From contig NC_135498.1 of the NCBI RefSeq assembly GCF_052857255.1, positions 164,544,124 through 164,608,123 on the forward strand: a stretch of DNA of 64,000 nt, read 5' to 3'. Position numbers and translations under genes: made by a program. Origin of the DNA: Amblyomma americanum. Taxonomy: Eukaryota; Arthropoda; Arachnida; Ixodida; Ixodidae. Below the pieces are notes generated by a model. The model worked only from the letters and a program-made list of their open reading frames with translations, had not been told where the DNA came from and searched no databases. Positions within the stretch are counted from its first letter, which is position 1. The number at the start of each line of letters is the position of its first letter. Of this stretch, positions 22,813-35,372 are shown one piece after another.

Positions 22813-23215
22813 GGAGGAGGAAGAAGATGAGGAAAGGCAGGAAGGTTAACCGGAAGAATAATCGGTTTGCTACCCTACACGGGGGAAAAGGGGTGAGGGG
22901 ATAAAAAATGAAAGAGAAAGGAGAGTCACTATGAAAAGTCAGCGTTCGTAAAAGTCACAGCCTATCGTGCAGGCCAGAAGTTCTTGATCAAGAAGTGGAG
23001 CAGCGCCTTGGAGGCCTTCACCACCGACGATCGCCGCGGCCAGTGGCCGAGAGACTTCATTTCTGTCAGTGGGCGTGGATCTAGACGCTCCAGCGCACGG
23101 CAGAGTGACTGCCTTTCGGAGCTGTAGGCAGGGCAGCCACAAAGAATGTGGAATATGTCTCTTCTATACCCAGAGATGGCATATGCAGGGCTATCAGCCG
23201 TACCGATTAAGAACG
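22813..23215 (-). mobile_element. LINE 3' end (C-terminus and 3' UTR)
   Basis: On the minus strand a decayed frame reads as the C-terminal zinc region and tail of a LINE ORF2 (CPAYSSERQSLCRALERLD, about 23140-23080, then a helical end). A 3' UTR follows, with a CCGTGTAGGGTAGCAAACCG block, terminating in a CTTCCTC-type microsatellite. Its orientation is opposite to LINE copy A, which it truncates just inside the RNase H domain. 23216-23960 contains nothing recognisable. Confidence 0.6.
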
Positions 23216-23960
23216 AGTAACGCTTGGTGAAAGCTACACCAAGCCACCAAAAAAAAAAGATTTTCTATCTTTTCCGGAGCATACCCTCAGCCGGGGCAGA
23301 TGTCAGTTTACGAGGAAATCCTATAGATTAGCTGGCTCATAACCTAAGATTTAATAACTGTCTTTTCATTTCCTCGCTATGAAGGTAAGCGGACCCACAA
23401 GCTTATTTTGCCTGCCTCTGCCTCACTTTAATTGCACTACCTTCTTTTGATTTTCCTTAACATTCCATCGTTTTCTATTTCGAACACACTTTTAGGAAGT
23501 CTTGAAAGTGGTTGCTAAAACACCGACCATTAAAGCAAATAAACAGATGAAATGGTCATATAATTTTTCTAGTAAGCCTACCCTGTAAGGGTGAGGAAAT
23601 TATTAACTTACGTGTCTTTAAACGGTAATTATCCTCTGAAGGTCCTCTCTTTCGGCACGACGTCCTTGGACTGGAGGAGGCCACAGCTGACGGCGCCAAG
23701 CAGCGGGTTTCTTTATCTGGCTTGAGCTCGCGTTCTTTGTCTGAGGAGCCTGATAATGACGTGCACAAATAACTCGCAATAAACAACAGCAAGAAGTACT
23801 TTTCCCGTGGTCCAATGTGTGAAGCGGGAGACAAACATTACGCTTAAAAAGTAAACAAACACTTTGTCTAAATTGTAGGAATAGTGCGGTACACTCAACC
23901 ACGAGGGTAGGTTGAGCTCAGAAAGCATCAGAATGCGCGGTTGGTGGCCTAAGACCTTGC

Positions 23961-24569
23961 ACAATTTTAAAAATTAGGCTTTTCGAGTTAGAACAGCACT
24001 TTTTTCGGAATAGCATGGCCAGCGGTGAAGTGTATCAGAATATAGCTAAGGCGTGATGACTAGCAGGCTGGTTAACTAATATTGAATAGTTAATTTTTTA
24101 ACCATTACTATTAGGCTGCTTAATTATTGAGAGGCGCGTAGTCCACCGTAAGTAATAGCCATATCAGTTTTTATAATTTCGAAAACGCGGTTGCCCTCGG
24201 CGCTGTGGCCCAACAAATTTTGGCTATTTCGACGGGATACGTGCACTGGAGAGGCTGCTTTGCCTGCAAGCTTTCGAAAGCGCATGTATATTGGCATGAT
24301 ATCGGCAAAATTTGTTCGGCGACAGCACCGAGGGAAACCGCGTTTTCGAAATTCTAAGAACTGAAATGAATACAACTTACCGTGGACTACACGCCTCTCA
24401 ATGATTGAGGATAGCCTAAGGGTAGCAGTTAGAAAGTTAATTATTCAATATTAGTTACCAACCTGTTAGTTAGCACGCTTCAACTGTATTCTGATGTACT
24501 TCACCGCTGACAATGCTGTGCCGGAAAAAGCGCTGCTCTATCTCAAAAAGCCGATTTTTAAAAATTTTG
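23961..24569. repeat. Long palindromic element, arms of about 265 bp
   Basis: Left arm 23961-24225 and right arm 24304-24569 are imperfect inverted copies. Shared blocks include GCGGTGAAGT, ACTAATATTGAATA, TTGAGAGGCG and TTTCGAAAACGCGG. The centre is about 78 bp. There is no coding frame. It looks like a high-copy foldback MITE. Confidence 0.85.
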
Positions 24570-24660
24570 TAAAGTCCGAGGCACATGCATGGCAACTAGC
24601 CCTAAAGACAAGGACAGAAGAGAGACGGGCACCACGAACGCTGAATCTAATGTTCACCAA

Positions 24661-24976
24661 ATGACCCGCCGCGGTGGCTCAGTAGTTAGGCCGCTCGGCT
24701 ACTGATCCGGAGTTCCCGGGTTAGAACCCGACAGCGGCGGCTGCGCTTTTATGGAGGCCAAACGCTAAGGCGCCCGTGTGCTGTGCGATGTCAGTGCACG
24801 TTAAAGATAACCAGGTGGTCGAAATTATTCAGGAGCCCTCCACTACGGCACCTCTTTCTTCCTTCTTTCATTCCCTCCTTTATCCCTTCCCTTACGGCGC
24901 GGTTCAAGTGTCCAATGATATATGAGACAGATACTGCGCCATTTCCTTTCCCCAAAAACCAATTATTATTTATTAA
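24661..24976 (+). mobile_element. tRNA-derived SINE with 9-bp target duplication
   Basis: Begins with a tRNA-like head (CCGCCGCGGTGGCTCAGTAG, then GGGTTAGAACCC as B box), body with GTGCACGTTAAAGAT, and an AT-rich tail. GTTCACCAA flanks it at 24652-24660 and 24977-24985. The promoter boxes are RNA polymerase III type. The element is non-autonomous. Confidence 0.88.
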
Positions 24977-24985
24977 GTTCACCAA

Positions 24986-26450
24986 CTAGCCCGGCATTAC
25001 GCTTTATAAACTCTTCGGTGAAACACCCTTTATTCGGGGGGTATCTTTGATCACGTCTGAACGTAATGTTCTCGTTCAGATCGATCCACACTGTAAAATA
25101 ACACGGTCAGTTCCCACCAGTTCGAAGAATGAGACGGATCCCAAGTGTCCACTCCTGATCGAAGCATCCAACAGCGCATGCGTAATGTGTGGCTATCTGC
25201 GCATGCGCATTGGCTGCTGGTGGCAGCGCTGCACACTGTGCTAAAACGCTGAGTTCACGCAGTCGCTCTGTTCCCTGTCCCGTTTCCGTCAATGCCCGGT
25301 TTGGCGTCATTGATGACAGTTTTCGCGCCTTAAAGAGTCTCTCTAATATTAAAGGTGAATAAAAAAGACTATTGGCGCAGTATCATCGGTCTTGCTCTAT
25401 ATGGTGATAAAACGAGCAAAAAATTGGCAAATTGGTCAGTAATTGGCAGTTTAAATTGACAGAGAAAGTGAGGCTAAACTCGATAGGGGAGACGTACGTG
25501 CTGTGCTCAGGCGTCGTCCCCTTGCTGGCAGGCGCTCTAGTATTGCCTGCGGTGACTATACACTACATTTCATGAAGACTGAGTGCAGTTCAAACGTTAA
25601 TATTGGAAGGAACTTCAGGCGCATTGAATTGTCTTTTTTTCATGCAGTTAGGGACAATGCACTGTGCTGAAGCAAGACTGTACTGTGCCAGTACTGTGCG
25701 GTTTAACTTATTTTTAACGTTTCTTAATTTGCTTAACAATACTTCCCGTCAGAGGAGCATTCAAGGCTAAACTCACTTCAGCTTCCAAAGACAGAAGGAT
25801 GAGGCGTTATCAGCTTAATTGCCAGGTTTGGCACAATATAGGTTACAAGCAGAGCGTCAAATAAGGCACCGCCTGCGCAAAACTAAACCGGCACCCGCGT
25901 GTCCTTGATTTGCTTGCCATAATTTCGGGTATGCGTTACTGAGACGAATCAGTGGAGTGGGTAAGTCTCATTAAAAACAAGGATGCATATATTTTCTTCT
26001 TGTATTTCTGGAAGAATGGGGACTGCGGGAGGAATTTCAGGCGCGTATTCAAGTTCAAATATTCCGATGATGTTTCAGTAAGTATGCTAGTAAAACCATA
26101 AAAAGAAAGTGTACCAAGCTCTAAAAAGCATGCATCTGAAAATAGATAAAACCAACAACAACGCGAACGTGAAACATGCTCGAAGAAAAGTTTGTGAGCT
26201 TTGATTGCTGCTTAATAAATTGCTCTCGCCAAACATACAAGTGAGAAAAGAACGCTGCATTATGAAGCAGTTCTCAAAAAGTATGGAGATCCGTAGCATG
26301 CCTCTCATTTAATATTTTACAAGAGAGGGAAAGAAGAGTTGTAAACTTTTTTCTGTCATACGCTGTACCGCAAATGACCTGTCCTGAAGAGGTCATAAAT
26401 GCGGTTTAGTTTTGTGCCGAAGTTTGTGTTAATATTCGAGTGCAGTGAAC
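24986..26450. other. No gene seen
   Basis: Intergenic sequence. No protein family, RNA gene or repeat was recognised. Confidence 0.5.
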
Positions 26451-26451
26451 T

Positions 26452-26690
26452 GAAAAATGGTTTATGGTGGTTTAACGTCCCAAGAAGACTCGGGCTATGA
26501 CGAGCGCGGTAGTGGAGGGCTCTGGAAATTTCGACCGCCTGGGGTTCTTTAGCGTGCATCGACATCGCGAAGTACACGGGCCTTTAGAATTTAGCCTCCA
26601 TTGAAATTCAACCGCCGTTTCTGGGATCGAGCCCGCGTCTTTCGGGTCAGCAGCCGAGCGCCATAACCACTGAGCCACGCGGCGGTTTAA
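26452..26690 (-). mobile_element. Ruka SINE, full length
   Basis: Minus strand: head CCGCGTGGCTCAGTGGTTATG with B box GGGCTCGATCCC. The body is GGAGGCTAAATTC...GTACTTCGCGATG. The 3' end has the GGGACGTTAAACCACCATAA signature typical of Ruka. It is better conserved than the copy at 12068. Confidence 0.88.
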
Positions 26691-27101
26691 CCCGACAAAA
26701 TTTATGGGCACACCGTTACTACGGTGATACAATAAGCACCATCGGAAATCGAAGCAACGTTTCCACGGGTGTCCGTTAATTATCAGTTTTGCCAATAATT
26801 TAGGCATGACGTAATTAAGACAAGTACAGGTCTGGCGTCTAACCGCGCCGGAAGTCTCCGAACTCGGTTTCCAGTATAGCGACTTGTACTGACGCAAAAA
26901 GGGACCGTATCGTTTGCATGTATCCACAATACTTTTGTAACAGTGCCAGCATTTTATTTGCTGGAACACTTTCTTCGGAAGACCGGCAATTTCCACGGAA
27001 GAAAAGGCCGCTCGTACAAACGTGAACATTCCATCAAGAAGCCAATGTACGAAGACATGGTTTTACTCTGTTCAATGACCGTATAATTTTATTTGTGCTT
27101 A

Positions 27102-27218
<117 letters not shown>

Positions 27219-27550
27219 CCATTATTAATGCGAATTTAGGTAGCGTCTTGCAGAAAGCACCGGGAGTCTCCGTAGTGGAAGCCTGCTTATTTCTTTAAAA
27301 GGTAATGAAAATAATTTTCCACCCAAATAGTCTATGCAGGCCTCAAAAAGCTTTTTTGTAACACAACTGTTCATTTTCTGCAAGCATAGACAAATTTTTA
27401 TACTAGGTAAGATTATAGCTGGAAACTCCAAAATATCAAATCACCATGATTCGTCAGATAAGCATTTGAGGGTACTGGGAAGGCAGTTGGTTTTGTAGCG
27501 ATAGCTACACTACGGTAGCATTTCCAGCCTTCAGCGTGGCTGCGCCGCCA

Positions 27551-27645
27551 CGCTGTCACGTGGTTGGTCACGTGGTTTGGAGCAGGTGCCGGCGGCATGG
27601 TGCCGTGGCTGATCACGTAGTTCGTCACGTGGTCGGTCACATGAC
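27551..27645 (+). promoter_or_regulatory. Cluster of CACGTG E-box-like sites with 12-bp spacing
   Basis: CACGTG occurs at 27557, 27569 and 27626, with the variants CACGTA at 27614 and CACATG at 27638. Within each of two blocks the spacing is exactly 12 bp (GGTCACGTGGTT-like units). It may be a decayed 12-bp tandem repeat or a binding-site array for bHLH proteins. No gene start is adjacent, other than the LINE 5' region some 300 bp downstream. Confidence 0.35.
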
Positions 27646-28529
27646 CAAGTTCCTCTCGGCCAGCTGTAGCTATCGCGTCACTCCGGGTTTGACCAAAATT
27701 AAACCACCGCCATTTTTTGTTTTCATTCTTGCAAAGGTGTGCATGGTGCTAGAAACCCAGAATAAAATGACATTGTTACAGGTGACAGACTCCACCTACA
27801 TGACTATGTCAAGGTACGTGCTTTGTAGCTCACTTTTCCATTTACCCATTATATATTATTCAGTGCTCTAATTATTACTGTTAACAGTATTCCTCGCAGG
27901 GGTGCATCTGCAGCGTGCAGACGTTGGTGAGTTGCGACACCACGGGTTCCTGAGCATCCGCAGGGACATCCCCGCAGGGAGATGATGGTGAGCAGTGCGT
28001 CACCACGGACCCGAGCACCCGCGCTGAGCCGTGCGTGGCATCGCCGTGTTCGGAAAGAGGGGATCCTGTTGGTTGAGCCGATGCCGACTGTTTGGACGTT
28101 TAAGGCCCCTCGGCGGAGGCAACGTACACGCCTTTTTGGCCCCAGCTTCCTATAGACGGCACTTCCGGCCTGACCCGACCGCGGGAAATCGGCAGTCGCC
28201 TTTTCCTATCCTCCCCTCCATCTTCCACTTTCCTATCTTCTTTCTCACAACTCTCTCCTACTCACTTCTCGGTTTCTTCATTTTCCTGGTGGTGAGTGTT
28301 AACCTTGTGTGACGAACTACCCTGAGCTTCATCATAATGGGTTACGGTTGGTGTGTACAGGTGCCGTGGGCATGCCTTGCGTGCAAGTTGCTGTCCCGTC
28401 CCCTCGTTGGGCTCTATGGTGGGTGGCTGGCACGGTGGCCGAACATAAAATCATATTTTATGGCTCCACCTCTTACACATATTGATCGCACTCTGAAAAC
28501 GGTGCGAACCGATGACATCACTGCCTAGT

Positions 28530-29510
28530 GCTTCAGGAAAATGGAAGAATCATTTCGAAAATATCATGTCCTTCATAGTGAGGAAAGATAAAAAACTGCA
28601 AGAACTATCTTCCCGTTCCAAGTCTCAAAATCTCTGACTGATGCCATCGGTCCAGGCTACAAACTGTCAAAGATGCCCAATGGTGACCTGTTACTCAAGC
28701 TAAAAGACATCGTTCAGTACTCCGAACTTTCTAACCAAGTGTTCATTGGAGACTACATTGTGCCTATCACTGCACACCGATCCTTGAACACCGTCCGTGG
28801 TGCAATTTCTGAAAGAGATTTTGTCCACCTAACTGAGGAAGAGATGCTGGAAGGCCTGAAGGATCAAAATGTCATGAACGTATACCGTGTCAAAATCAAG
28901 CGAGGCTACTTGAAAATAAATGTATGCCATTACATCCCAAATCCACGAAGGTGTTTCAGTTGTCAAAGATATGGACATGGGTCACAGGGCTGTCGTGGCC
29001 GCGAAACTTGCGCTAAATGCGCCTCAGAGGAGCATGCTTTCGATAACTGTGAAGGAACAGCAGTGCGCTGTGCAAACTGCGAAGGTGATCATGCTGCATA
29101 TTCAAGGTCAATTATCTCATGGAAGAATGAGAAAGAGATAATTACAATGAAGACAAAACAAAACATCACTTTCAAGGAAGCGAGACGACTAAGCTTCCAC
29201 GCGAAAAACACTTTCACCTTCTCGCAAAAACAAACTTTGCTGAGGTGGTGTGCAGGGGCGGTGCACCACACAGCACTCTGGCATCTGCCAAGGCCACGTT
29301 CACCGAGCCTATGGCAGGGTCATCCACGCCCCAGGCAGAGACTGCGAAAGCTGCTCTGCCATCTCTAAAGCAGGGAGTTCCAGCCGATGGGTCGGCCTCC
29401 CGCAGGACTTCCCCTCCGGGGGAGGTCTAAAACCCAGATATCCGTGGCTTCGAAGTCCTCCAGCACCTCTGATGAGGTGATATACGTCACTCCCAGTCCG
29501 CCCGCTTTTA
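28530..29510 (+). pseudogene. LINE copy B ORF1 (nucleocapsid-like)
   Basis: The best-preserved frame (from 28673) contains a PRRCFSCQRYGHGSQGC zinc knuckle and two further CX2C...H...C knuckles (ETCAKCASEEHAFDNC and RCANCEGDHAAYS). These are typical of ORF1 proteins in I and Jockey-like LINEs, which bind the element RNA. The frame is broken after about 29100. The Ser/Pro-rich C-terminal part continues in other frames up to about 29510. Confidence 0.7.
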
Positions 29511-29511
29511 A

Positions 29512-32500
29512 GTGGCGGAACAGCTCTCTCGAGCGAAAAAAAAAATGCAGAGCCCTGATAACAGGCCCATAAAAAAAATTCCTTCCGTTCCATTTTCATG
29601 GAACTGTCGAGGACTGTTTAGGAATTACAGTGACATAGCGCATATCTTAGGGTCAGTGTTTCCCGTTGCATTGTGCTTTCAGGAGACCAATTTTGGTCTG
29701 CAACTTGAGAATATCTTAAAAGATTATAAAACTTATCCACGCGATCGCGAGCTGGCAAATAGACTCTCGGGAGGCGTCGCAATGGTCGTCCAAAGCGGCG
29801 TCCCTGCTCAAGAAATCAAACTTAACACAAAACTTGAGGCAGTTGCAGTTAGCGTCGTTACCTACAAAACAATAACAATATGTTCTGTGTACCTTCCCCC
29901 ACATATCGCATTAACAATCCAAGATTTAAAAGGTCTGATCGATCGACTGCCTGAGTCATATCTGATAGTTGGCGATTTTAACGCTCACTCTCCATTATGG
30001 GGAAGCGAACGATGCGACTCGAGGGGACAAATAATCGAAGTTTTTATCCTCTCAAATAATGCCCGTCTTTTAAATACGGGAAAAGCCATATATTGTTGCC
30101 CAAGCTCGGCAAAAATGAGCTTCCTCGATTTAGCTTTCGCATCCCATCTCTTTTTAACGATTTTAAATGGGATGTTTTCAATGACCTTCTGGGAAGTGAT
30201 CACCTACCTGCTGTCATCAGCCTCTCGTCGTCTATTCCATTCATCCCCACAAGACCACGGCGCTGGAAACTTCACCTCGCCGACTGGTCACTTTTTACAG
30301 CAAGGGCCACTCTAGAAAAAAGAATTTTGTTAAGACCTCAGCACGGATGAAATAATGAAAAGTTTACTACTATAATATCGGCCGCTACACTGGCTATACC
30401 ACAAACGACAAGATCCGTACACAAGAAACAGAAAGTATGGTGGACACAAGAATACACATTGGCAAAAAACAGCAATAAAGAACTTGGGGTGCTCTGTGTC
30501 GGTATTGTACTGCAGAGAACTTGCTTGCCTTTAAGAGGGCTAAGGCCAGGGCACGTTTTGTTCGAAGAAATGCAGAGAAATCTTCGTAAAAGAAATATGT
30601 GTCCTCAATAAACAGGTCAATAACTTCAAAGAAAATGTGGGAAAAGGTTCGTAAATTCACTGGTGACCATACCCCTTTCACACTTCCCATATTGACAACA
30701 CCCGGTACACAAACATTGTTGCAAGAACAGGCCAATATGTTAGGCGAGCAGTTTGCTGAAGTCTCAAGGTCATCCAACTACACTAAGACAGAAACACAAA
30801 ACTATCGCTGAAAAACAAAAACTTCCGTTTGCGGCAGGCATGCACGAGGACTACAACCAGCCCATCACACTCCAGGAATTAAATAGGGTATTATCTTGCG
30901 GTAAAAAGGCAGCACCAGGCCCAGACAACGTGCACTACACTACGCTTGCCCATCTCGCTGGGGCTGCCATACAGGTATTGTTGAAATTCTTTAATAAACT
31001 ATCGGCAACTGGGAAAATACCTGACGAGTGGAAAAGAGAAATCATATTACCTTTTCTGAAACCTGGAAAACTACCAAGTCCTAACAGTTACAGACCGATA
31101 GCCCTCACCAGCTGCATTGCTAGATCTTTTGAAAGTGTAATAAACGTTAGACTGACTTTCACACTTATTGAATCTCGGCAACTCTTAGAAGTACATCCAT
31201 GTGGATTTAAAAAAGCATGCTCGACCACTGATCACCTTGTCCGCCTAGAAAGCACCATCCGGAAGGTGTTCATCCACAAGCTGCACTGTATTGGGGTCTT
31301 CTTTGACTTGGAGAAGGCCTACAATACCACGTGGAAGTTCGGCATCCTCCGTAACCTAGCAGAGCTAGGTATCCGCGGCAGGATGCTGAACTGTTTGAAC
31401 GACTTCCTGGCTAATTTCACATTCAGAGCGCCTAGAAGCAACTCTCTCCATGACTTTCACCCAAGGGAATGGCGTACTTGAGGGGTGCATTCTAAGCACA
31501 ACACTCTTCGTAGTAAAAATTAATTCCTTAGCCAAAGTAACACCAAAGTCCATAATGTAATCGGTTTATGTAGACGACCTATAGATAGCATGCACTTCCT
31601 CCAGCATATCGTCCTGCAAGAGACAAATGCGAATCATGCTAAATAAAGTGGCTGCCTCGGCAAAGAAAAATGGATTCCAGCTTGCTCCTCGAAAAACAGT
31701 AGCTGTTCGGTTGTAATTACGACGAGGCCTACAGGTCAATCCCAAGCTGCACTTGAATCAAACCACACTACCAATTAAACAAGGCCATAATTTTTTAGAC
31801 GTCGCATTTGACAAGGAACTCACATTTCTACCACACGTTAAAACGTTAAAAAGAAAGCATTCCAAGCCCTCAATATATTAAAGGTGCTCTCGCGAGAACG
31901 GTGGGGATCTGATAGAGCGTGCCTATCACAAATCTATCGCTCTCTGGTGCTCTCCAAGCTGGACTACGGGTGCATAGTATATGGTCCAGCAAGAGCATCC
32001 TGCTTGAAATGACTGGACCATGTTCAAAATCTTGGTCTTCGCCTATCAACTTGAGCATATAGAACGTCCCCGGTAAACAGTCTTTACGTTGAACCTAATG
32101 AGCCCGCATTAGAGGATAGGAGTGTCACACTTACATGCACATACGTACTAAAACACCATTCTCTTCCTAAACATCTCTGCCATCCCATTGTTACCAAGTG
32201 CCCATCTAAAAGATTATTCGACAATAAACCACATTTTATCAGGCCTCTAATAATGTTCTTTGAAGATAAATGCGAAGAGTTAGCAATACTAGATGCCCTA
32301 CCGAATATTGCACAAAGATATAAATATTTGCCACCATGGTGCAACCTCCCTTCACTATGTGACTTCACACTGACACACTCAAACAAAAAGTAAATACCGC
32401 ATGAACACATACTACAAGGATTCTTTACACTACGAGAAAAAGTGGACACCTACACTAAATTTTACACTGACGGCTCAGATACAAAAAGTCATGTTGGAAG

Positions 32501-33290
32501 TGCAGTAATTCAAGGAAAAAATGAAGAAATAATACGACTGCCACAGTACGCATCGGTTGTTACTGCCGAGTGTCATGCTGTCTTTTGTAGTCGTAGAACA
32601 AATACTAAAAGAAAACAAAAATAACATCATTTACACCGATTCTCTGAGTATGCTCAAACCACTGCACTCTAGAAATATTGCTGAACCCATAATAGGAAAT
32701 ATCATACATAATTAACATATTTAAAATAACAAAACAAAAGCATAACATTATTGTCTGTTGGGTCCCTAGCCATGTTGGAATTGTGGGTAATCAGAGAGCA
32801 GATGCTTGCGCAGCAAAAGCTCGAATTGGTCAAATAAAAGAAGTGAACGTACCACACAGGGATTTTTTTAAAATTACTGCACAGTAAACTCAGAAATAAA
32901 TGGCAGGTTGCATGGGAAGAACAGACAAACAACTAACTGCATTCTATAAAGCCTCTTCTAGGAGAATGGCAATCAATTAGACATCAAGAGTGTTTTATTG
33001 AAGTTGTTTTATGCCGACTACACACTGAGCACACAAACCTCACACACAGCTTCTTGCTGACAAAACAAGAGAAACCTCTCTGCGAAATGTGTGGCGACGA
33101 ACTCACAGTAAACCACATTTTAATTTCGCGTACAAAACCGGAACAACTAAGGAAGAAATATTTTAGAACATTCTACAATGAATACATCCCATTACACCCC
33201 ATGTTGCATTTAGGTGATCGAGAACTGCTTGATTTTTCAAGTATTTTTAAGTTTCTTAGAGAAGTCAATGTTTTAAACAAACTCTAGGTA
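29512..33290 (+). pseudogene. LINE copy B ORF2 (endonuclease-RT-RNase H)
   Basis: Endonuclease: SWNCRGL, FQETN and VGDFNAHSPLWGS (29590-30010). RT: KKAAPGPDNVHY, RPIALTS, CGFKKACSTTDHLVRLE and FFDLEKAYNTTW in one frame (30753-31481). RNase H: YTDGS (about 32465), YTDSLSML (about 32635) and VPSHVGIVGNQRADACA (about 32765). C-terminal CEMCGDELTVNHIL motif at 33080-33125. The catalytic YxDD of RT is not intact: the region after 31481 is degraded. At least six frame changes make it a pseudogene. Confidence 0.8.
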
Positions 33291-33390
33291 TAAAAAGCAT
33301 CACCTTTAACAAAACTCTAGCCTTCTGTTTGGCACATCGTAGCCTCAGTTTGTTTTGCGCCAATAAAATCAATATAACTAACCAACTCGT

Positions 33391-35235
33391 CTTAGAGAGG
33401 TGCATGTTTCCGCAGTTAACATCATCGGCAGCAACCCAGCCACATTTGCTGCAGCTGGGACAATGACCTTTTCCACTGATCACCGGTTGGTATAGTTCTG
33501 TGCCAGCTATAGCCTTCTTAATATCCTGTGACCACCTGACTGAGTTCTTTCTGCTTCTGCTATGCATACCTTCATGCAAAATCCGCTGTCTAATACTTTA
33601 AGCCATTCGATTCCGCCATTCCATCTCTGAGGGCACAGCGCTTCGTGGGTTGCTGGAAAGAATTACCGATAACTCGTGGTAAAAACATGCCAAGAACGCG
33701 GTTATTATGTTCAGGCTGATTCAAATGGGGCAGAATGCAGAGAATTTAGCAGAACACGTTATCACTGAAAATAAAACCGAAATACTTCTGATAGTCTTGC
33801 CCAACAAAGCAGAAGCAGTGAAAGCCTCTCTCTAAAGGCTGTTGAGAAAATTTAACGAATTTCATACTTGCTTACTTGTTCAAAAAAACTGTTGTGATCA
33901 GGCAGGGCTAACATAGTTTAGAATAGTGCAGCTCTCACTTGAATATGAATATTCTTGGTATCCTGCAGAAAAGCGAGTTTGCATTTTCAAATTAAACTAA
34001 ATAGTATTGAATGTGAGCCGATGCCTCTGACTTAAGATGGCATCACAAATTCCTTGGATAATTCTATTAAATTATTCAGAAAATTTCTCCTTTACCTCGA
34101 GCTTGGTGCATGGTGGCCTTAGTTGCTTATGTGCCATATAACCCTACACAACACAACAAATGTTTTTGGGCTGTGCAGATTAAAGCTAGTATAGTTGCAA
34201 ATGTTGTAATGAACTTTCAACATTCCCATGGTACATCACAAGGAAGTGATGTATCATGGTAAATGTTATGGTAAGTGCTTGCTGTAAGCTCTTATTATTT
34301 AACCTTAATGAGAATAGTTTTTACGTAACAAGTGCGATTAATTCAAGGAGCATACTGTGTGGGTCTAGTACATACAACATGATTTGTAAACAAAAACTGC
34401 ACAAGGTATGCACTCTGGAGAAAAGAAGAGGTGCAGACAGGACAAACAATGACTTTCAAATACTAGTCGCAGTTGAAAGCTTGTATTTGTCAGGCTGCAT
34501 CTCTTCAGTGTCTCATTATTGGCGCAGTTTTTATTTTAAAATGAAGTCTTATGAAGTGCATCTGCTACACTGTGCCATAAACGATTAATTTGATTTGTTC
34601 GCCAAGACTGCGCTTTTTTAGCAATAACCATATTCTACTCAGTGGGAATGATTTGTATCTTAGCTTATAAACCTTCCTGCTGCTCCGCACTTTTTGTGTA
34701 GTTGTTTGAACTGAGTTGATTTCTTGCAGGCATGTCTGACTGCTGCTCCAACCACTTCTAAAGTGACTTATCAAGGCAGTAAGTTGTCCTTTTTGATTCG
34801 GAAGCTCGTACAGTGCAATCTCATCAATTTGGACTGACTTAATTCACGCTTCTGGTTTATTCCGGTGGTGGGAAGAGGCATCTCTCCTTTACTCTCGCTA
34901 GCCAACGGCATAATCCTATGCTATGGCACTACTACCATTGTCACAGTTAAATGCTTTGAGAGTCGCCCATCTGATAAGTAATTGTAGTGCCCGGCACTCA
35001 ATCTCTCTGCTTTCGGGCATGGCAGGCTTGTTGGGAAATCATCTAGCATATCCCACAGGGTGTACCGAATAGTGGAGAATCCGAAAATGCCGTGCGATCT
35101 GCGGTCAACCGATGCTCCAAAATATTTTACGAAGGATTTTAAATTATTACAGAAGGTTAGGCGTCGATCTTCAAAAATTCACCCTCCCCGAATCTGAAGA
35201 TTTGTTCAAAATCTGAAGTTCATTCGTGGACGAAT
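33391..35235. other. No gene seen
   Basis: Intergenic. A short hairpin (CATGGTACATCAC with the near-inverse GTGATGTATCATGG) sits at about 34227-34260. Nothing else was recognised. Confidence 0.5.
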
Positions 35236-35276
35236 TTGTGTGTGCGTGAGTGCGTGCGTGCGCGCGCGCGCGTGCT

Positions 35277-35340
<64 letters not shown>

Positions 35341-35372
35341 CGTGCGTGTGTGCGTGTGCATTTGTGTGTGTT
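35236..35372 (+). repeat. (GT)n/(GTGC)n microsatellite
   Basis: Alternating purine-pyrimidine tract with GC-rich edges. 35373-36580 that follows shows no gene. Confidence 0.95.

Larger units (their letters stand above)
27935..33390 (+). mobile_element. I-like LINE copy B, near full length, decayed
   Basis: A GC-rich 5' region (about 27935-28500), ORF1 with CCHC knuckles, ORF2 with endonuclease, RT, RNase H and a C-terminal cysteine motif, and a 3' end with CAATAAAATCAA at about 33360 lie in the expected order. Total length of 5.4 kb is normal for the I clade. Frameshifts and stops are frequent. Target duplications were not identified. Confidence 0.7.
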
